24,017 bases of DNA from a bacterium (GTDB lineage Bacteria > JAMCPX01): the NCBI GenBank assembly GCA_021789095.1, contig JAJYJX010000012.1, positions 1-24,017 on the forward strand. The letters are read 5' to 3'. How positions within the stretch are numbered: position 1 is the stretch's first letter; every line of letters starts with the position of its first letter. Below the pieces are notes generated by a model. The model did not search any database, was not told the origin of the DNA, and saw only the letters and a program-made list of their open reading frames with translations. The translations under genes and the position numbers were made by a program. Positions 8,418 to 16,615 of the stretch are shown piece after piece.

Positions 8418-9692
8418 ATGAAACAGCCCCTTGCCCATAGATTGAGGCCCAACAGCCTGAAAGAACTCGCAGGCCAGGAACACGTGCTCGGCGAAGGAAA
8501 GCCACTGAGGCAGACACTCGATTCAGGCGTACTGCCTTCGATGATCATCTGGGGGCCGCCGGGCTCCGGCAAGACATCATTCATAAAGATCATTACTTCA
8601 AACCCGGTGTACGAGCCTGTTTATATGACAGCCGTGTCCGCAGGCACAAAGGAAATAGGCAGTATTTTAAAACAGACAAAGACCCTGAGTCTTACCAGCA
8701 AGAAGCTGGTTCTTGTTCTTGATGAACTTCAGCACCTCAACCGCTCACAGCAGGAGATCCTTCTGCCCTACGTAGAGGATGGGAGCGTTATTTTCATAGG
8801 CATTTCCACGGATAACCCGTCATTCTCACTGAACCGTGCGCTTTTGTCCAGGACCACGCTTGTCGTTTTTGAGCCGTTGAAAGAGCCTGCCTTAGAAGCC
8901 ATCATAGAGCGCGCACTCTCTGATAAAGAACACGGCCTTGGCAGCGAAGGCATAAGGATAAACAAGGAGGCAATGGATTATATCATTGTCATGAGCAATG
9001 GAGACGCACGGAAGGCCTTGAACGCGATTGAGATCCTCGCAGGCATTGCAGTGAACAAACCTGACAGGCTCATAACACTTCAGGATGCATCGAAACTGTC
9101 CGAGGTCAACCTGCTTCCGTACGACAGAAAAGAAGACGAGCATTACCATACCATATCTGCGTTTATAAAAAGCATGCGCGGCTCAGACCCTGATGCGGCC
9201 ATATACTACCTTGCACGGATGCTGGAATCCGGAGAGGACCCGAGGTTTGTTTTGCGGAGGATGATCATATTCGCGTCAGAGGACATCGGCAATGCAGACC
9301 CGGCCGCGCTGACTGTCGCGGTTTCCGCATTCCATGCATTCGAGGCCGTAGGCATGCCCGAAGGCTTCATACCCGTAGCGCATGCGGCCGCTTACCTTGC
9401 ATCGTGTCCGAAAAGCAATGCATCGTACAAGGCATACCTTAATGCAAAGGCAGACCTCAAAAGGCATGGATACCTTGATATACCAAAACATATTATAAAT
9501 CCGGTTACAGAGCTGGGGGAGAAGCTGGGCTACGGTGAGGGCTACAAATATCCTCATGATTATGAAGGCGGGCATGTCGAACAGCAGTACCTGCCGGACA
9601 AACTGAAAGACAAACGTTACTACCTGCCCAAGGATATCGGATACGAGAAGATCATAAAGGCGTATCTCGGAAAAATAAGAAAGGGGCATTAG
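8418..9692 (+). CDS. rarA: Replication-associated recombination ATPase, RarA/MgsA type
   Basis: A 424-residue AAA+ ATPase that acts at stalled replication forks, related to clamp-loader subunits. Walker A is GPPGSGKT at 46-53. Walker B is VLVLDELQHL at 98-107. The sensor region reads STDNPSFSLNRALLSR, close to the family's NPSFxLNxALLSR. The later RFVLRRMIIFASEDIGNADP-like segment and the C-terminal YKYPHDYEGGHVEQQYLP block are hallmarks of RarA. One deviation is DELQHLNRSQQ where most RarA proteins read DEIHRFNKxQQ; the acidic pair is kept. There is no close Shine-Dalgarno site before the ATG. It is transcribed alone, divergent from nadK. Confidence 0.93.
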   Translation: MKQPLAHRLRPNSLKELAGQEHVLGEGKPLRQTLDSGVLPSMIIWGPPGSGKTSFIKIITSNPVYEPVYMTAVSAGTKEIGSILKQTKTLSLTSKKLVLVLDELQHLNRSQQEILLPYVEDGSVIFIGISTDNPSFSLNRALLSRTTLVVFEPLKEPALEAIIERALSDKEHGLGSEGIRINKEAMDYIIVMSNGDARKALNAIEILAGIAVNKPDRLITLQDASKLSEVNLLPYDRKEDEHYHTISAFIKSMRGSDPDAAIYYLARMLESGEDPRFVLRRMIIFASEDIGNADPAALTVAVSAFHAFEAVGMPEGFIPVAHAAAYLASCPKSNASYKAYLNAKADLKRHGYLDIPKHIINPVTELGEKLGYGEGYKYPHDYEGGHVEQQYLPDKLKDKRYYLPKDIGYEKIIKAYLGKIRKGH

Positions 9693-9718
9693 CTTCACTT
9701 ATTCATAACTGTACACCA

Positions 9719-9746
9719 TTGACATTCTGCCCTCTTGTTATACAAT
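9719..9746 (+). promoter_or_regulatory. Sigma70-type promoter for the beta-propeller/barrel operon
   Basis: TTGACA at 9719-9724 is a perfect -35 box. TACAAT at 9741-9746 matches five of six bases of the -10 box, with a 16-base spacer. A start site near 9753 would leave a leader of only about ten bases before the ATG at 9763. Confidence 0.6.
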
Positions 9747-9762
9747 CGTATCTGGGTTTGTC

Positions 9763-10869
9763 ATGGTTTCTTTCATACAGAAAAAGATTAACTCAAGAGT
9801 AACATCATTAGCGAAATGTCTTATTCTTTCTTTCATCTTTTTTACAGGCTGTCCGTACGGGGACTATTTCTACGAAAATGTTAATGTAATAGGTTTAGGG
9901 CATGTTCCTTTTGAGATTGTAACACAGAATATTCCGTCAAATACGGATGCATACATAACCATGGCAAATGAGAACAGTGTATTGGTAGACCGATATTACA
10001 ATGACAACTTTACAATTCCGGCAGGCAGGTATCCTGTCGGTATTGCGCTGTGGCAGGCCGGTCAAAGATTATACGTCATCAACAACGCAGGATTAAGCAT
10101 ATCGGTTATATCCATTTCACAAGCACTCAACGGCTTGCAGGTAATAGCATCCATAAGCGATCCCGCGTTTCATCGCATGGGAGATGCGGTTGTCACACCG
10201 GACGGCGGCTCTCTGTATGTTGCCACGGACACAAACGCACTATCCGTCATATCGACAACAACGAATACCGTCGTACAGACGATTACAGACCCAGACTTCA
10301 GTTATCCCGCCTATCTTGCAGCCGATACGTATGATAGGTATATCTTTGTAAGCGAGTCGTCCGGTAATGCGGTATCGGTTATCTCTACGACAACCAATAC
10401 CGTTGTTGCAACCATAGGAGTAGGCATGTCTCCGAACGGCATGGTACAGACCCCTGACGGCAAATGGCTGTTTGTCGTAAACAGTGGCTCAAACAGCATA
10501 TCGGTCATTGATGTTGATGCTCTCGCTATTGTAAGGACTGTTACGGATCCAAGCTTTGACAATCCCCAGAGGATAATTCTGCACCCAACCTGTGCTTATG
10601 TGTATATCAGTGAATATAATTCAGGAAATATAACGGTTGTTTCAGAGGATACCCTGATAAACGGGACAGGATCGCTCTCTGGCGGATATAATATCTATGT
10701 TGGCAAAAAGCCTTATGACATGGGAGTGATACCGTCCGGGTATACCATGAACGCCGTACCCGGGACGAATTTTACAAATACCGCCGGCACTGCATATCTC
10801 GTTGTCGGATTACAGGGCGATCACGCCATTGCATATGTTGATTTGGGGAGGAAGAATGCGTGCAACTGA
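9763..10869 (+). CDS. Beta-propeller (YVTN-type repeat) lipoprotein
   Basis: A 368-residue predicted lipoprotein. The N-terminus has basic residues, a hydrophobic stretch (LAKCLILSFIFFTGC) and a lipobox ending at Cys30. The rest is built from repeated blades of about 40-45 residues of the YVTN/NHL kind: GQRLYVINNAGLSISVIS, GGSLYVATDTNALSVIS, DRYIFVSESSGNAVSVIS, GKWLFVVNSGSNSISVID and CAYVYISEYNSGNITVVS. Two blades share the identical string SVISTTTNTVV. Such propellers usually bind partners at the cell surface or in the periplasm; no catalytic function is evident. It overlaps the next gene by 14 bases, so the two are probably coupled. A good promoter sits just upstream, but no Shine-Dalgarno site is visible. 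Confidence 0.82.
   Translation: MVSFIQKKINSRVTSLAKCLILSFIFFTGCPYGDYFYENVNVIGLGHVPFEIVTQNIPSNTDAYITMANENSVLVDRYYNDNFTIPAGRYPVGIALWQAGQRLYVINNAGLSISVISISQALNGLQVIASISDPAFHRMGDAVVTPDGGSLYVATDTNALSVISTTTNTVVQTITDPDFSYPAYLAADTYDRYIFVSESSGNAVSVISTTTNTVVATIGVGMSPNGMVQTPDGKWLFVVNSGSNSISVIDVDALAIVRTVTDPSFDNPQRIILHPTCAYVYISEYNSGNITVVSEDTLINGTGSLSGGYNIYVGKKPYDMGVIPSGYTMNAVPGTNFTNTAGTAYLVVGLQGDHAIAYVDLGRKNACN
10845..10851 (+). promoter_or_regulatory. Ribosome binding site GGGGAGG that sets the barrel gene start
   Basis: GGGGAGG lies five to six bases before the ATG at 10856, inside the last codons of the upstream lipoprotein gene. This favours 10856 over the longer open frame from 10802 and over the later in-frame ATG at 10898. 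Confidence 0.65.
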
Positions 10870-11581
10870 TAGGAGCATACTTCTTAAACCATGCACCATG
10901 AAACAATATCTTACTATGCTCTATAAAAAAATGCCACTCATCCTGATGGGCTTTGCTTTCTTGTATGGGTGTCATAGCACAACCGCTTTTGCAGGGTTTT
11001 TAACGCAGGGGCCGATATCGGAAGACCACAGGGATTTCTATATCGGAACTGCAACAGGTGCATACATACCAACCGGCCCTGATCAACCCGGCTATGCAAC
11101 AGGTATCGGTATAAGCTTTCATGTTGGGTATCAGTTTATTAAGTATCTCGCCGCAGAATTAGGATACCACGGTGAATCCGGTGCGTTTAACAGTAATGGC
11201 GTTAAAGGTGGATGGCATCTTATTGAACCGGTTGATGTAGATATCAAACCGATACTGCCGCTCAGTAAATGGGACAATGTGTATATGGTTTTAGGAACCG
11301 GATTAGGCGGTTATGAAGATATGGTTACAGAACAAATCCCTGGAAGGACTGTAGGTCTACAAGGTTTTATATATAATATAGGTATAGGTTACGAACGGTA
11401 TCTGCACGACGGACACTTATCTTTAAGCTGTGCTGTAGTATACCATAGTTTTACCGGTAAACAGGCGATAAGTACGGTAGGTGGACAAACGGACACTTTT
11501 ACCCTGCCCTATAGAATAGACAGAAGCAAGCTGGCCGTGGAGCTCTGGGTGTTCTGGCGGTTTTTCCGGAATAAAGATTAG
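10856..11581 (+). CDS. Predicted outer-membrane beta-barrel protein
   Basis: A 241-residue exported protein whose exact family I do not recognise. After about 25 residues comes a hydrophobic segment (MPLILMGFAFLYGC). This could be a lipobox ending at Cys39 or a signal peptide cleaved after TTAFA. The mature part shows alternating hydrophobic and polar residues with many Gly and aromatics, as in small outer-membrane barrels: DFYIGTATGAYIPTG, YATGIGISFHVGYQF, LAAELGYHGE, NVYMVLGTGLGGYED, FIYNIGIGYERYL, LSLSCAVVYHSF and a last strand LAVELWVFWRFF. It sits directly downstream of, and overlaps, the propeller lipoprotein, which suggests they work together at the outer membrane. The N-terminal extension before the hydrophobic segment is longer than usual, so the start is not certain. 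Confidence 0.7.
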   Translation: MRATDRSILLKPCTMKQYLTMLYKKMPLILMGFAFLYGCHSTTAFAGFLTQGPISEDHRDFYIGTATGAYIPTGPDQPGYATGIGISFHVGYQFIKYLAAELGYHGESGAFNSNGVKGGWHLIEPVDVDIKPILPLSKWDNVYMVLGTGLGGYEDMVTEQIPGRTVGLQGFIYNIGIGYERYLHDGHLSLSCAVVYHSFTGKQAISTVGGQTDTFTLPYRIDRSKLAVELWVFWRFFRNKD

Positions 11582-11590
11582 ATACATCAG

Positions 11591-11624
11591 CCGTTAATCC
11601 CATTGCTGACAGCAGGGATTACGG
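11591..11624. terminator. Strong hairpin between convergent genes
   Basis: CCGTTAATCCC (11591-11601) pairs with GGGATTACGG (11615-11624) with one bulged T. Inside it TGCT pairs with AGCA around a GAC loop. It lies ten bases after the barrel gene stop and before the end of the hydrolase gene. There is no long T-run, so bidirectional termination is an inference. Confidence 0.5.
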
Positions 11625-11662
11625 CATTGCGTTGTTGTACGAGTTCTAAAACGGGATTTACT

Positions 11663-12466
11663 TCACACCCTTGACAAAAAATCCAGTAGCAGGCTGTTAA
11701 CTTGCTCAGGGGCCTCAAGACAGGTGAGGTGGCCTGCATTTTCAATGACCTCAACCCTCGATCCCTTTATCCCTGCTGCCATTGCTTGTGCTTCTTCGAC
11801 CGGCGCTATCCTGTCATGATCGCCTGTCATGATTAAAACAGGGCAGGAGATCTCCCTGAGCAGCGGTGTGGAATCCTGCCTTTCCATCATGCCAAGCGAT
11901 GCATTTGCTATTGCCTCCGGAGATGTATGAAAGATAGCGTCCCTTACCGTGCGTACAACATCAGGCCTTGTCTTTGTGGTTGATGGTGCGAACAGCCGTC
12001 CCGCCCATTCGTCCGCGATCTGCTCCATCTTGCCGCTGCGTGCCTTTTGAGCCAGATCAAACCTGCCTTTTTTGCCTTGTTCGGAATCGGCACCGGGCTT
12101 TGTATCGAGCAATATTAATGCCCTTACGCTCGAGGGGAACAGCTTGTGGAACGCAAATGCAATGTATCCGCCCATGGAGATGCCTGCAAGCACTGCCTTT
12201 TCAATACCAAGCTCATCGAGCAGGATCTTAAGGTCATGTGCAAACAGCTCCATGAAGTATGTGCCGTCTGTAACTTCGGATTTTCCAAAGCCCCTGAGAT
12301 CAGGGGCAATGACCCTTGCCTTTGAACTCAGAACCTCTATCTGGGATTTCCAAATATCTCCTGTCAGGGGGAACCCGTGGATAAGGATCACAGGCACACC
12401 GCTGCCCTGCTCGCGGTAAAACATATGAAAGCCGTTTACGTTTTTATATGACTGATTGGTATGCAT
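11663..12466 (-). CDS. Alpha/beta hydrolase
   Basis: A 267-residue cytosolic alpha/beta-hydrolase fold enzyme. The oxyanion motif is HGFPLTGD near residue 35. APDLRGFGKS follows, then the nucleophile elbow GISMGG with its serine. The acid lies in MTGDHDRIAP and the histidine in ENAGHLTCLEAPEQV. Thus the Ser-Asp-His triad appears complete. The layout matches the carboxylesterase/3-oxoadipate enol-lactonase-like group, where sequence alone rarely fixes the substrate. It has no signal peptide. The ATG at 12466 has only a weak GTGGAA site. It is convergent with the barrel gene and separated by about 220 bases from the peroxiredoxin gene upstream. Confidence 0.87.
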   Translation of the reverse strand: MHTNQSYKNVNGFHMFYREQGSGVPVILIHGFPLTGDIWKSQIEVLSSKARVIAPDLRGFGKSEVTDGTYFMELFAHDLKILLDELGIEKAVLAGISMGGYIAFAFHKLFPSSVRALILLDTKPGADSEQGKKGRFDLAQKARSGKMEQIADEWAGRLFAPSTTKTRPDVVRTVRDAIFHTSPEAIANASLGMMERQDSTPLLREISCPVLIMTGDHDRIAPVEEAQAMAAGIKGSRVEVIENAGHLTCLEAPEQVNSLLLDFLSRV

Positions 12467-12515
12467 ATTCCACGTTAAGCATGTATTTAATTTAATGCGA
12501 GGAAAATTTCAAGGT

Positions 12516-12566
12516 AAAAGTTCATTTGAAAAATAGCGAACAAGCAAATCTCGCTCTTGAACTTTT
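12516..12566. terminator. Nested inverted repeat, possible terminator of the peroxiredoxin gene
   Basis: AAAAGTTCA (12516-12524) is perfectly complementary to TGAACTTTT (12558-12566), and AGCGA (12535-12539) to TCGCT (12551-12555) inside it. Read on the minus strand it follows the peroxiredoxin gene by about 120 bases. A T-run follows on the plus strand only, so its direction is unclear. Confidence 0.35.
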
Positions 12567-12611
12567 TTGGCTCAATATAAAAGTTCCCCGCTTCTGCCAC
12601 TGCCGATGAAA

Positions 12612-12638
12612 CGAAGAATCTATGGGTACAGATCCTTC
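12612..12638. repeat. Inverted repeat GAAGAATCT ... AGATCCTTC
   Basis: GAAGAATCT (12613-12621) pairs with AGATCCTTC (12630-12638) with one mismatch. CGAAGAATCTA here is identical to the core at 310-320. A further GAAGGATGACAT follows at 12657-12668. It looks like a second, degraded member of the same dispersed repeat family. Confidence 0.4.
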
Positions 12639-12683
12639 CTGCTGCTAAAGTGCCACGAAGGATGACATTGTCTGGTTTCCGCC

Positions 12684-13178
12684 TTATACCGCCTTCTTGA
12701 GCCCTTCTTCGCCAAGGTCCTTCAGTATCCTCAGTGCCTCTTCAATGTGTTTCTTAGGCTTGAACTGAGATGAAAATATGTGTCGTATGACCCCCTTTTG
12801 GTCTATTATGTAGGTTACCCTGCCGGGTAACAGACCGAGGGTCCTCGGCACACCGTAAAGCTCTCTTACTTTGCCGTCATCGTCGCTCAGCAGCGTAAAG
12901 GACAGTTTGTAATTCGATGCGAACCTTGAATGGGACTCTTTATCGTCAGAGCTTATGCCGATTACCTCAGCACCTTCGTTTTTGAACGTTTCGTAGCTGT
13001 CCCTGAATGTGCACGCCTCTGCAGTACATCCGGGCGTAAAGTCCTTCGGGTAAAAGTACAGCACGATGTTCTTTTTCCCGACGAAATCTTTCAGACTTAC
13101 CTTTTCACCGGACTGCGATGTGAGTGTGAAATCCGGAGCCGCGTCTCCAACCCTTAGCCTTGATGTTCCTGAAGCCAT
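12684..13178 (-). CDS. Peroxiredoxin, BCP/PrxQ type (thioredoxin-dependent)
   Basis: A 164-residue thiol peroxidase that reduces hydrogen peroxide and organic peroxides. Family marks are APDFTLTSQSG near the start, VLYFYPKDFTPGC with peroxidatic Cys51, and the resolving Cys56 five residues later in CTAEAC, as in the atypical two-cysteine BCP group. Later come VIGISSDD, LLSDDDGKVRELYGV and RVTYIIDQKGVIRH. There is no signal peptide, so it is cytosolic. A strong AAAGGAGG ribosome site precedes the ATG at 13178. It lies 39 bases after the cupredoxin lipoprotein gene in the same direction and may be co-transcribed. Confidence 0.95.
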   Translation of the reverse strand: MASGTSRLRVGDAAPDFTLTSQSGEKVSLKDFVGKKNIVLYFYPKDFTPGCTAEACTFRDSYETFKNEGAEVIGISSDDKESHSRFASNYKLSFTLLSDDDGKVRELYGVPRTLGLLPGRVTYIIDQKGVIRHIFSSQFKPKKHIEEALRILKDLGEEGLKKAV

Positions 13179-13217
13179 AGAACACCTCCTTTGCCATGAC
13201 TGTTCGTGCCTTTTTGT

Positions 13218-13628
13218 TCATTGAACAATTACTGTTCCCTTCATACCAAAGCTCACATGATACGTGCAGTGATAACCGATCGTTTCGGGTGCCGTGAATG
13301 TAAATGAGAATGTTTGTCCCGGAGAAAGGTTTTTGCTGTCAAACGTTACCGGTGCGCCTGAGTCGCTTGTAGCGGTGTGGGGCATGGTCCCCGTGTTTGT
13401 CCATATGACTGTCTGGCCGCTGGATATCTTTATACATGAAGGGGTAAAAACATAATGACCATTTGCATCAGAAGCAGAGACCGATGTTGTTGCCACCGCA
13501 GTAGAAACCGTACAGCCTGTATTATTGTTGTTGCCGCCGTAACCGTTGCTTGAACTACTGCTTCCGCAGCCCGCTATCAGTAAAAGCCCCGCTAAAGCGA
13601 CAGAGAAGACGAATCTCTTCTTGCTCAT
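13218..13628 (-). CDS. Cupredoxin-like (plastocyanin-type) lipoprotein
   Basis: A 136-residue lipoprotein. The start at 13628 is set by AAGGAGG at 13633-13639; a longer open frame begins nine codons earlier and lacks such a site. The signal peptide ends in a clear lipobox (LLLIAGC, Cys21). A flexible Ser/Gly/Asn linker follows to about residue 37. The remaining domain looks like a small blue-copper fold with candidate ligands His84 (MPHTAT), Cys121, His124 and Met129 in YHCTYHVSFGM. This suggests a periplasmic or surface electron carrier. Cys39 and Cys65 might form a disulfide. Its redox partner is not identifiable here. Confidence 0.85.
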   Translation of the reverse strand: MSKKRFVFSVALAGLLLIAGCGSSSSSNGYGGNNNNTGCTVSTAVATTSVSASDANGHYVFTPSCIKISSGQTVIWTNTGTMPHTATSDSGAPVTFDSKNLSPGQTFSFTFTAPETIGYHCTYHVSFGMKGTVIVQ

Positions 13629-13791
13629 ACTACCTCCTTCAACGCCCCAGTACACGTGTGCACTTGCCTTATGCGTTATATAAAGGTAGGTACAGGCATG
13701 TCAGTAGTCAATGCCCTTTTGCGGTTCCATGCCATTGCGGTAGGCATGCTTGATTTCATTATTGCATTTTGGGGTTAATAAAAATTAAGCT

Positions 13792-14817
13792 TTAGCCCAC
13801 TCTGAGCACGATCTTACCGAAGTTTTTTCTGTCCAGCATTTCCTCCTGCGCTTTCCCTGCGTCCTTGAGATCAAAAACCTTATGCACGACAGGCCTGAGC
13901 TTCCCTGAATCGACAAACTTCAGCACCTCGAGCAGTTCTGGTTTTCTGCCCATGTACGAGCCGAGTATGGCAAGGTGTCTTGAAAAGACATATCTAAGGT
14001 CGATGTTTGCGGAAGGACCGCTCGTTGAACCGCATGTTACAAGCCTTCCGTTCCTTGCAAGACTCCTTATATTTTTATCCCACACATCAGGGCCGATATG
14101 ATCTATTATAATATCAATGCCCTGCTTGTCGGTAAGTCTTTTTACCTCTTCCTCAAAGTCCTGCTTCCTGTAGTTTATAACATCATCAGCACCGAGAGAC
14201 TTTGCCTTCTCAATCTTATCATCGCTCCCGACAGTCGTTATCACACGTGCATTGAAGAGCTTTGCAATCTGTATCGCAGCAATGCCAACACCACTGCCCC
14301 CGGCCTGTACAAGGACAGTGTCACCAGGCTTTACACCCCCGCGGCCGATCAGCATATGCCATGCGGTGAGGAATACAAGGGGCATGGACGCTGCCTCTTC
14401 GAATGAGAGATGTTTTGGTTTTGGAAGGATATTCACAGCAGGCACTGAAACATACTCTGCATACCCGCCGTTGTTTCTGTACCCCAGAATGTTGTACTTG
14501 CTGCACTGGTTATCGTCGCCGGTAAGGCATTTTATGCATTTCATGCAGCTTATCCCGGGTGAGACGATTACCTCGTCGCCCTTTTTGATGCCTTCAATAC
14601 CCCCGCCCGAGTTCTCGACAATGCCGGAAACATCGCTGCCTGATATGTGCGGAAGGGTTACGCCCGGCAGGCCCTGTCTCTGCCATAGATCTAAATGGTT
14701 CAGTGCACATGCCTTAACCTTTATGAGCACCTCGCCTGCTTTTACCTCGGGATCGGGGAATTCCTCAAACCTGAATTTATCAACGTCACCGAATTCGTGG
14801 AATACCGCTGCCTTCAT
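13792..14817 (-). CDS. Medium-chain zinc-binding dehydrogenase/reductase family protein
   Basis: A 341-residue MDR-superfamily oxidoreductase. The N-terminal GroES-like domain has four closely spaced cysteines (91, 94, 97, 105 in the CMKCIKC loop), which form the structural zinc site of alcohol dehydrogenases. The nucleotide-binding domain begins with VLVQAGGSGVGIAAIQIAK at about 168-186. The usual GHE motif that helps hold the catalytic zinc reads GSD at 60-62, so the catalytic zinc may be absent and the enzyme closer to quinone oxidoreductases or enoyl reductases. The substrate is unknown. A strong AAGGAGG site precedes the ATG at 14817. The gene lies downstream of a long AT-rich palindrome. 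Confidence 0.88.
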   Translation of the reverse strand: MKAAVFHEFGDVDKFRFEEFPDPEVKAGEVLIKVKACALNHLDLWQRQGLPGVTLPHISGSDVSGIVENSGGGIEGIKKGDEVIVSPGISCMKCIKCLTGDDNQCSKYNILGYRNNGGYAEYVSVPAVNILPKPKHLSFEEAASMPLVFLTAWHMLIGRGGVKPGDTVLVQAGGSGVGIAAIQIAKLFNARVITTVGSDDKIEKAKSLGADDVINYRKQDFEEEVKRLTDKQGIDIIIDHIGPDVWDKNIRSLARNGRLVTCGSTSGPSANIDLRYVFSRHLAILGSYMGRKPELLEVLKFVDSGKLRPVVHKVFDLKDAGKAQEEMLDRKNFGKIVLRVG

Positions 14818-14833
14818 GTTGGCCTCCTTATTC

Positions 14834-14975
14834 CAAATACTAAATTATAATATCTAAATCCTAAACAAATTCAAATCTCGAATGATCAAAATTCTGAATC
14901 TTAAAGTACTTTCTTTGTTTCGAATGTTGAAAATTTGATATTGTTTAGAAATTAGGATTTTGGGTTTAGAATTTG
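14834..14975. repeat. Long imperfect AT-rich palindrome (MITE-like)
   Basis: Arms of nearly 50 bases (14834-14880 and 14927-14975) are complementary at roughly 70 percent by hand alignment. The best matching cores are CTAAACAA with TTGTTTAG, and CAAATACTAAA with TTTAGAATTTG. It fills most of the 208-base gap upstream of the dehydrogenase gene. The base composition is far more AT-rich than the flanking genes. It contains no open reading frame of note. Confidence 0.5.
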
Positions 14976-15025
14976 ATTTCATAAATTGACGCAGGTTTTC
15001 ACCCATTGCACAAACTTCCTTATTT

Positions 15026-16615
15026 TTAAAGCATTTTATTGGTTAACATCTTTCCGGGCAGGGCCTTGGTATGCGTGCCCTTTTTAATCACCGTAACGCC
15101 ATTGACCATTACCGTATCAATGCCTTTTGGATACACATGCGGCTGTGTGTATGTAGCCTTATCCTCCATTTGCTCCGGGGAAAAGATCACAATATCTGCA
15201 AAATATCCTTCCTTAAGCACGCCCCTTTGCCTGATCCCCGCCCTTGATGCAGGCAGGCCGGTCATCTTATAAACCGCCTGTTCAAGCTTCATAATGCCTG
15301 TCCTGACAAAATCGCTGAATACCCTCGGGTATGTGCCATAGGACCTGGGATGGGGTTTGCCTTCAAAAAGCGGGCCGTAATCAGCCCGCAGCCCTGCATC
15401 AGAACCAATGGACACGTACGGCTTTGTGAGTATGCGCCTGAGGTTGTCCTCGTTCATGGCGAAGTAGATCGCCGTTGTCATAAGTTTTTCTTGTATAAGG
15501 ATGAGATAAATCGTTTCAAGCGGCGGCATGCCGAGTTCTGACGATATCTCTGAAATGTTTTTACCCTCGAATGTCTTATATCCGTCCGTAATGCATTGCG
15601 AGATCATGATCCTGGAAAAGTAATCGTTCAAGTCATTATGCTGTGAGCTCAACTCATCATGGATCCTGCTTCGTACGGCTTTGTCCTCAAGCCTTGCTAG
15701 AGCCGCTTCTGTCGAATCCGCAAATACCCAGTCGGGCATGACGGATGCAAGGCCTGTATATGCGGACAAATACGGGTACCGGTCTGCCGCTACGTCAACG
15801 CCGTGTCCTTGTGCTGTCTCGATAAGCTCAAACACCTTTTCAATCTTGTGCCAGTTTTCAGGATGCATGGTCTTCAGATGGCTTATCTCAACAGGCAGAC
15901 CAGCGTGCCTGCCTATTTCGAGAGCCTCTCCCACGGACTCGACAAGCGTCCTGCCTTCCGAGCGCATGTGTGTTGCGTATATGCCGCCGAAATCTGCGGC
16001 AACCTTTGCAAGTTGTATGATCTCGCCTGTATCCGCATAAGCACCCGGTGTATAAGCAAGGCCCGTTGATATGCCGAATGCGCCTGCTTCCATGGACTCC
16101 TTGACCAAAAGTTTCATTTTATCAAGCTCTTTGTCTGAAGGTTTGGCTGCCTTCCTTCCCATCACAGAACCCCTTATGGTGCCGTGACCGGCAAGCATTG
16201 CGATATTTAATGAGGACCCCTGTTTATTGATCTGTTCAATATAATCCTGGAGGCTTTTGATCCTGAGTTTAAGCCCGTAGCTGCCATAGTACTGCTCTTC
16301 TCTTTCCTGTCTTATAATCCCGTCAACAGGCGCTATCGAATATCCGCAGTTGCCGTTAACCTCTGTTGTCACACCCTGTCTTACCTTGCTTTCCGCAAAA
16401 GGGTTCAACAGTATATGGTAATCCGAGTGAGAGTGGATATCTATGAACCCCGGTGAGACCACCATCCCTGATGCATCGATAACGGTATCCGCGCTTATCG
16501 ATGTCTTCGATATGCGGTTTACCCCGGCCTCGAGTATTTCAACGTCCGCATAAAAACCGCTGCTACCGGTGCCGTCAATAACAAAGCCGTTTTTTATAAC
16601 GGTCTTACCTGCCAT
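15026..16615 (-). CDS. D-aminoacylase / N-acyl-D-amino-acid deacylase family amidohydrolase
   Basis: A 529-residue amidohydrolase-superfamily enzyme expected to remove acyl groups from N-acyl-D-amino acids. The metal site is seen in FIDIHSHSD (60-65), with the family's cysteine at Cys90 in GNCGYSIAP. Other marks are GHGTIRGSVMG, FGISTGLAYTPG, IYATHMRSEG, VEISHLKTM, VAADRYPY and the C-terminal SIGSDAGLRADYGP metal aspartate. It ends with the typical amidohydrolase tail in which the beta sandwich closes (GYFADIVIFSPEQM). There is no signal peptide. It overlaps the methyltransferase stop by 11 bases, so the two are probably translated together. A dihydroorotase- or hydantoinase-like substrate is less likely. 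Confidence 0.9.
   Translation of the reverse strand: MAGKTVIKNGFVIDGTGSSGFYADVEILEAGVNRISKTSISADTVIDASGMVVSPGFIDIHSHSDYHILLNPFAESKVRQGVTTEVNGNCGYSIAPVDGIIRQEREEQYYGSYGLKLRIKSLQDYIEQINKQGSSLNIAMLAGHGTIRGSVMGRKAAKPSDKELDKMKLLVKESMEAGAFGISTGLAYTPGAYADTGEIIQLAKVAADFGGIYATHMRSEGRTLVESVGEALEIGRHAGLPVEISHLKTMHPENWHKIEKVFELIETAQGHGVDVAADRYPYLSAYTGLASVMPDWVFADSTEAALARLEDKAVRSRIHDELSSQHNDLNDYFSRIMISQCITDGYKTFEGKNISEISSELGMPPLETIYLILIQEKLMTTAIYFAMNEDNLRRILTKPYVSIGSDAGLRADYGPLFEGKPHPRSYGTYPRVFSDFVRTGIMKLEQAVYKMTGLPASRAGIRQRGVLKEGYFADIVIFSPEQMEDKATYTQPHVYPKGIDTVMVNGVTVIKKGTHTKALPGKMLTNKML

Noticed and set aside
9276-9698. 140-codon minus-strand frame inside the rarA-type gene
   Set aside because: It is a shadow of the conserved C-terminal part of RarA.
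10802-10855. Longer start for the outer-membrane barrel gene
   Set aside because: It would extend the overlap with the lipoprotein gene and lacks the GGGGAGG site that precedes 10856.
14252-14857. 201-codon plus-strand frame opposite the dehydrogenase
   Set aside because: It is antisense to a complete MDR enzyme and has no ribosome site or recognisable domain.
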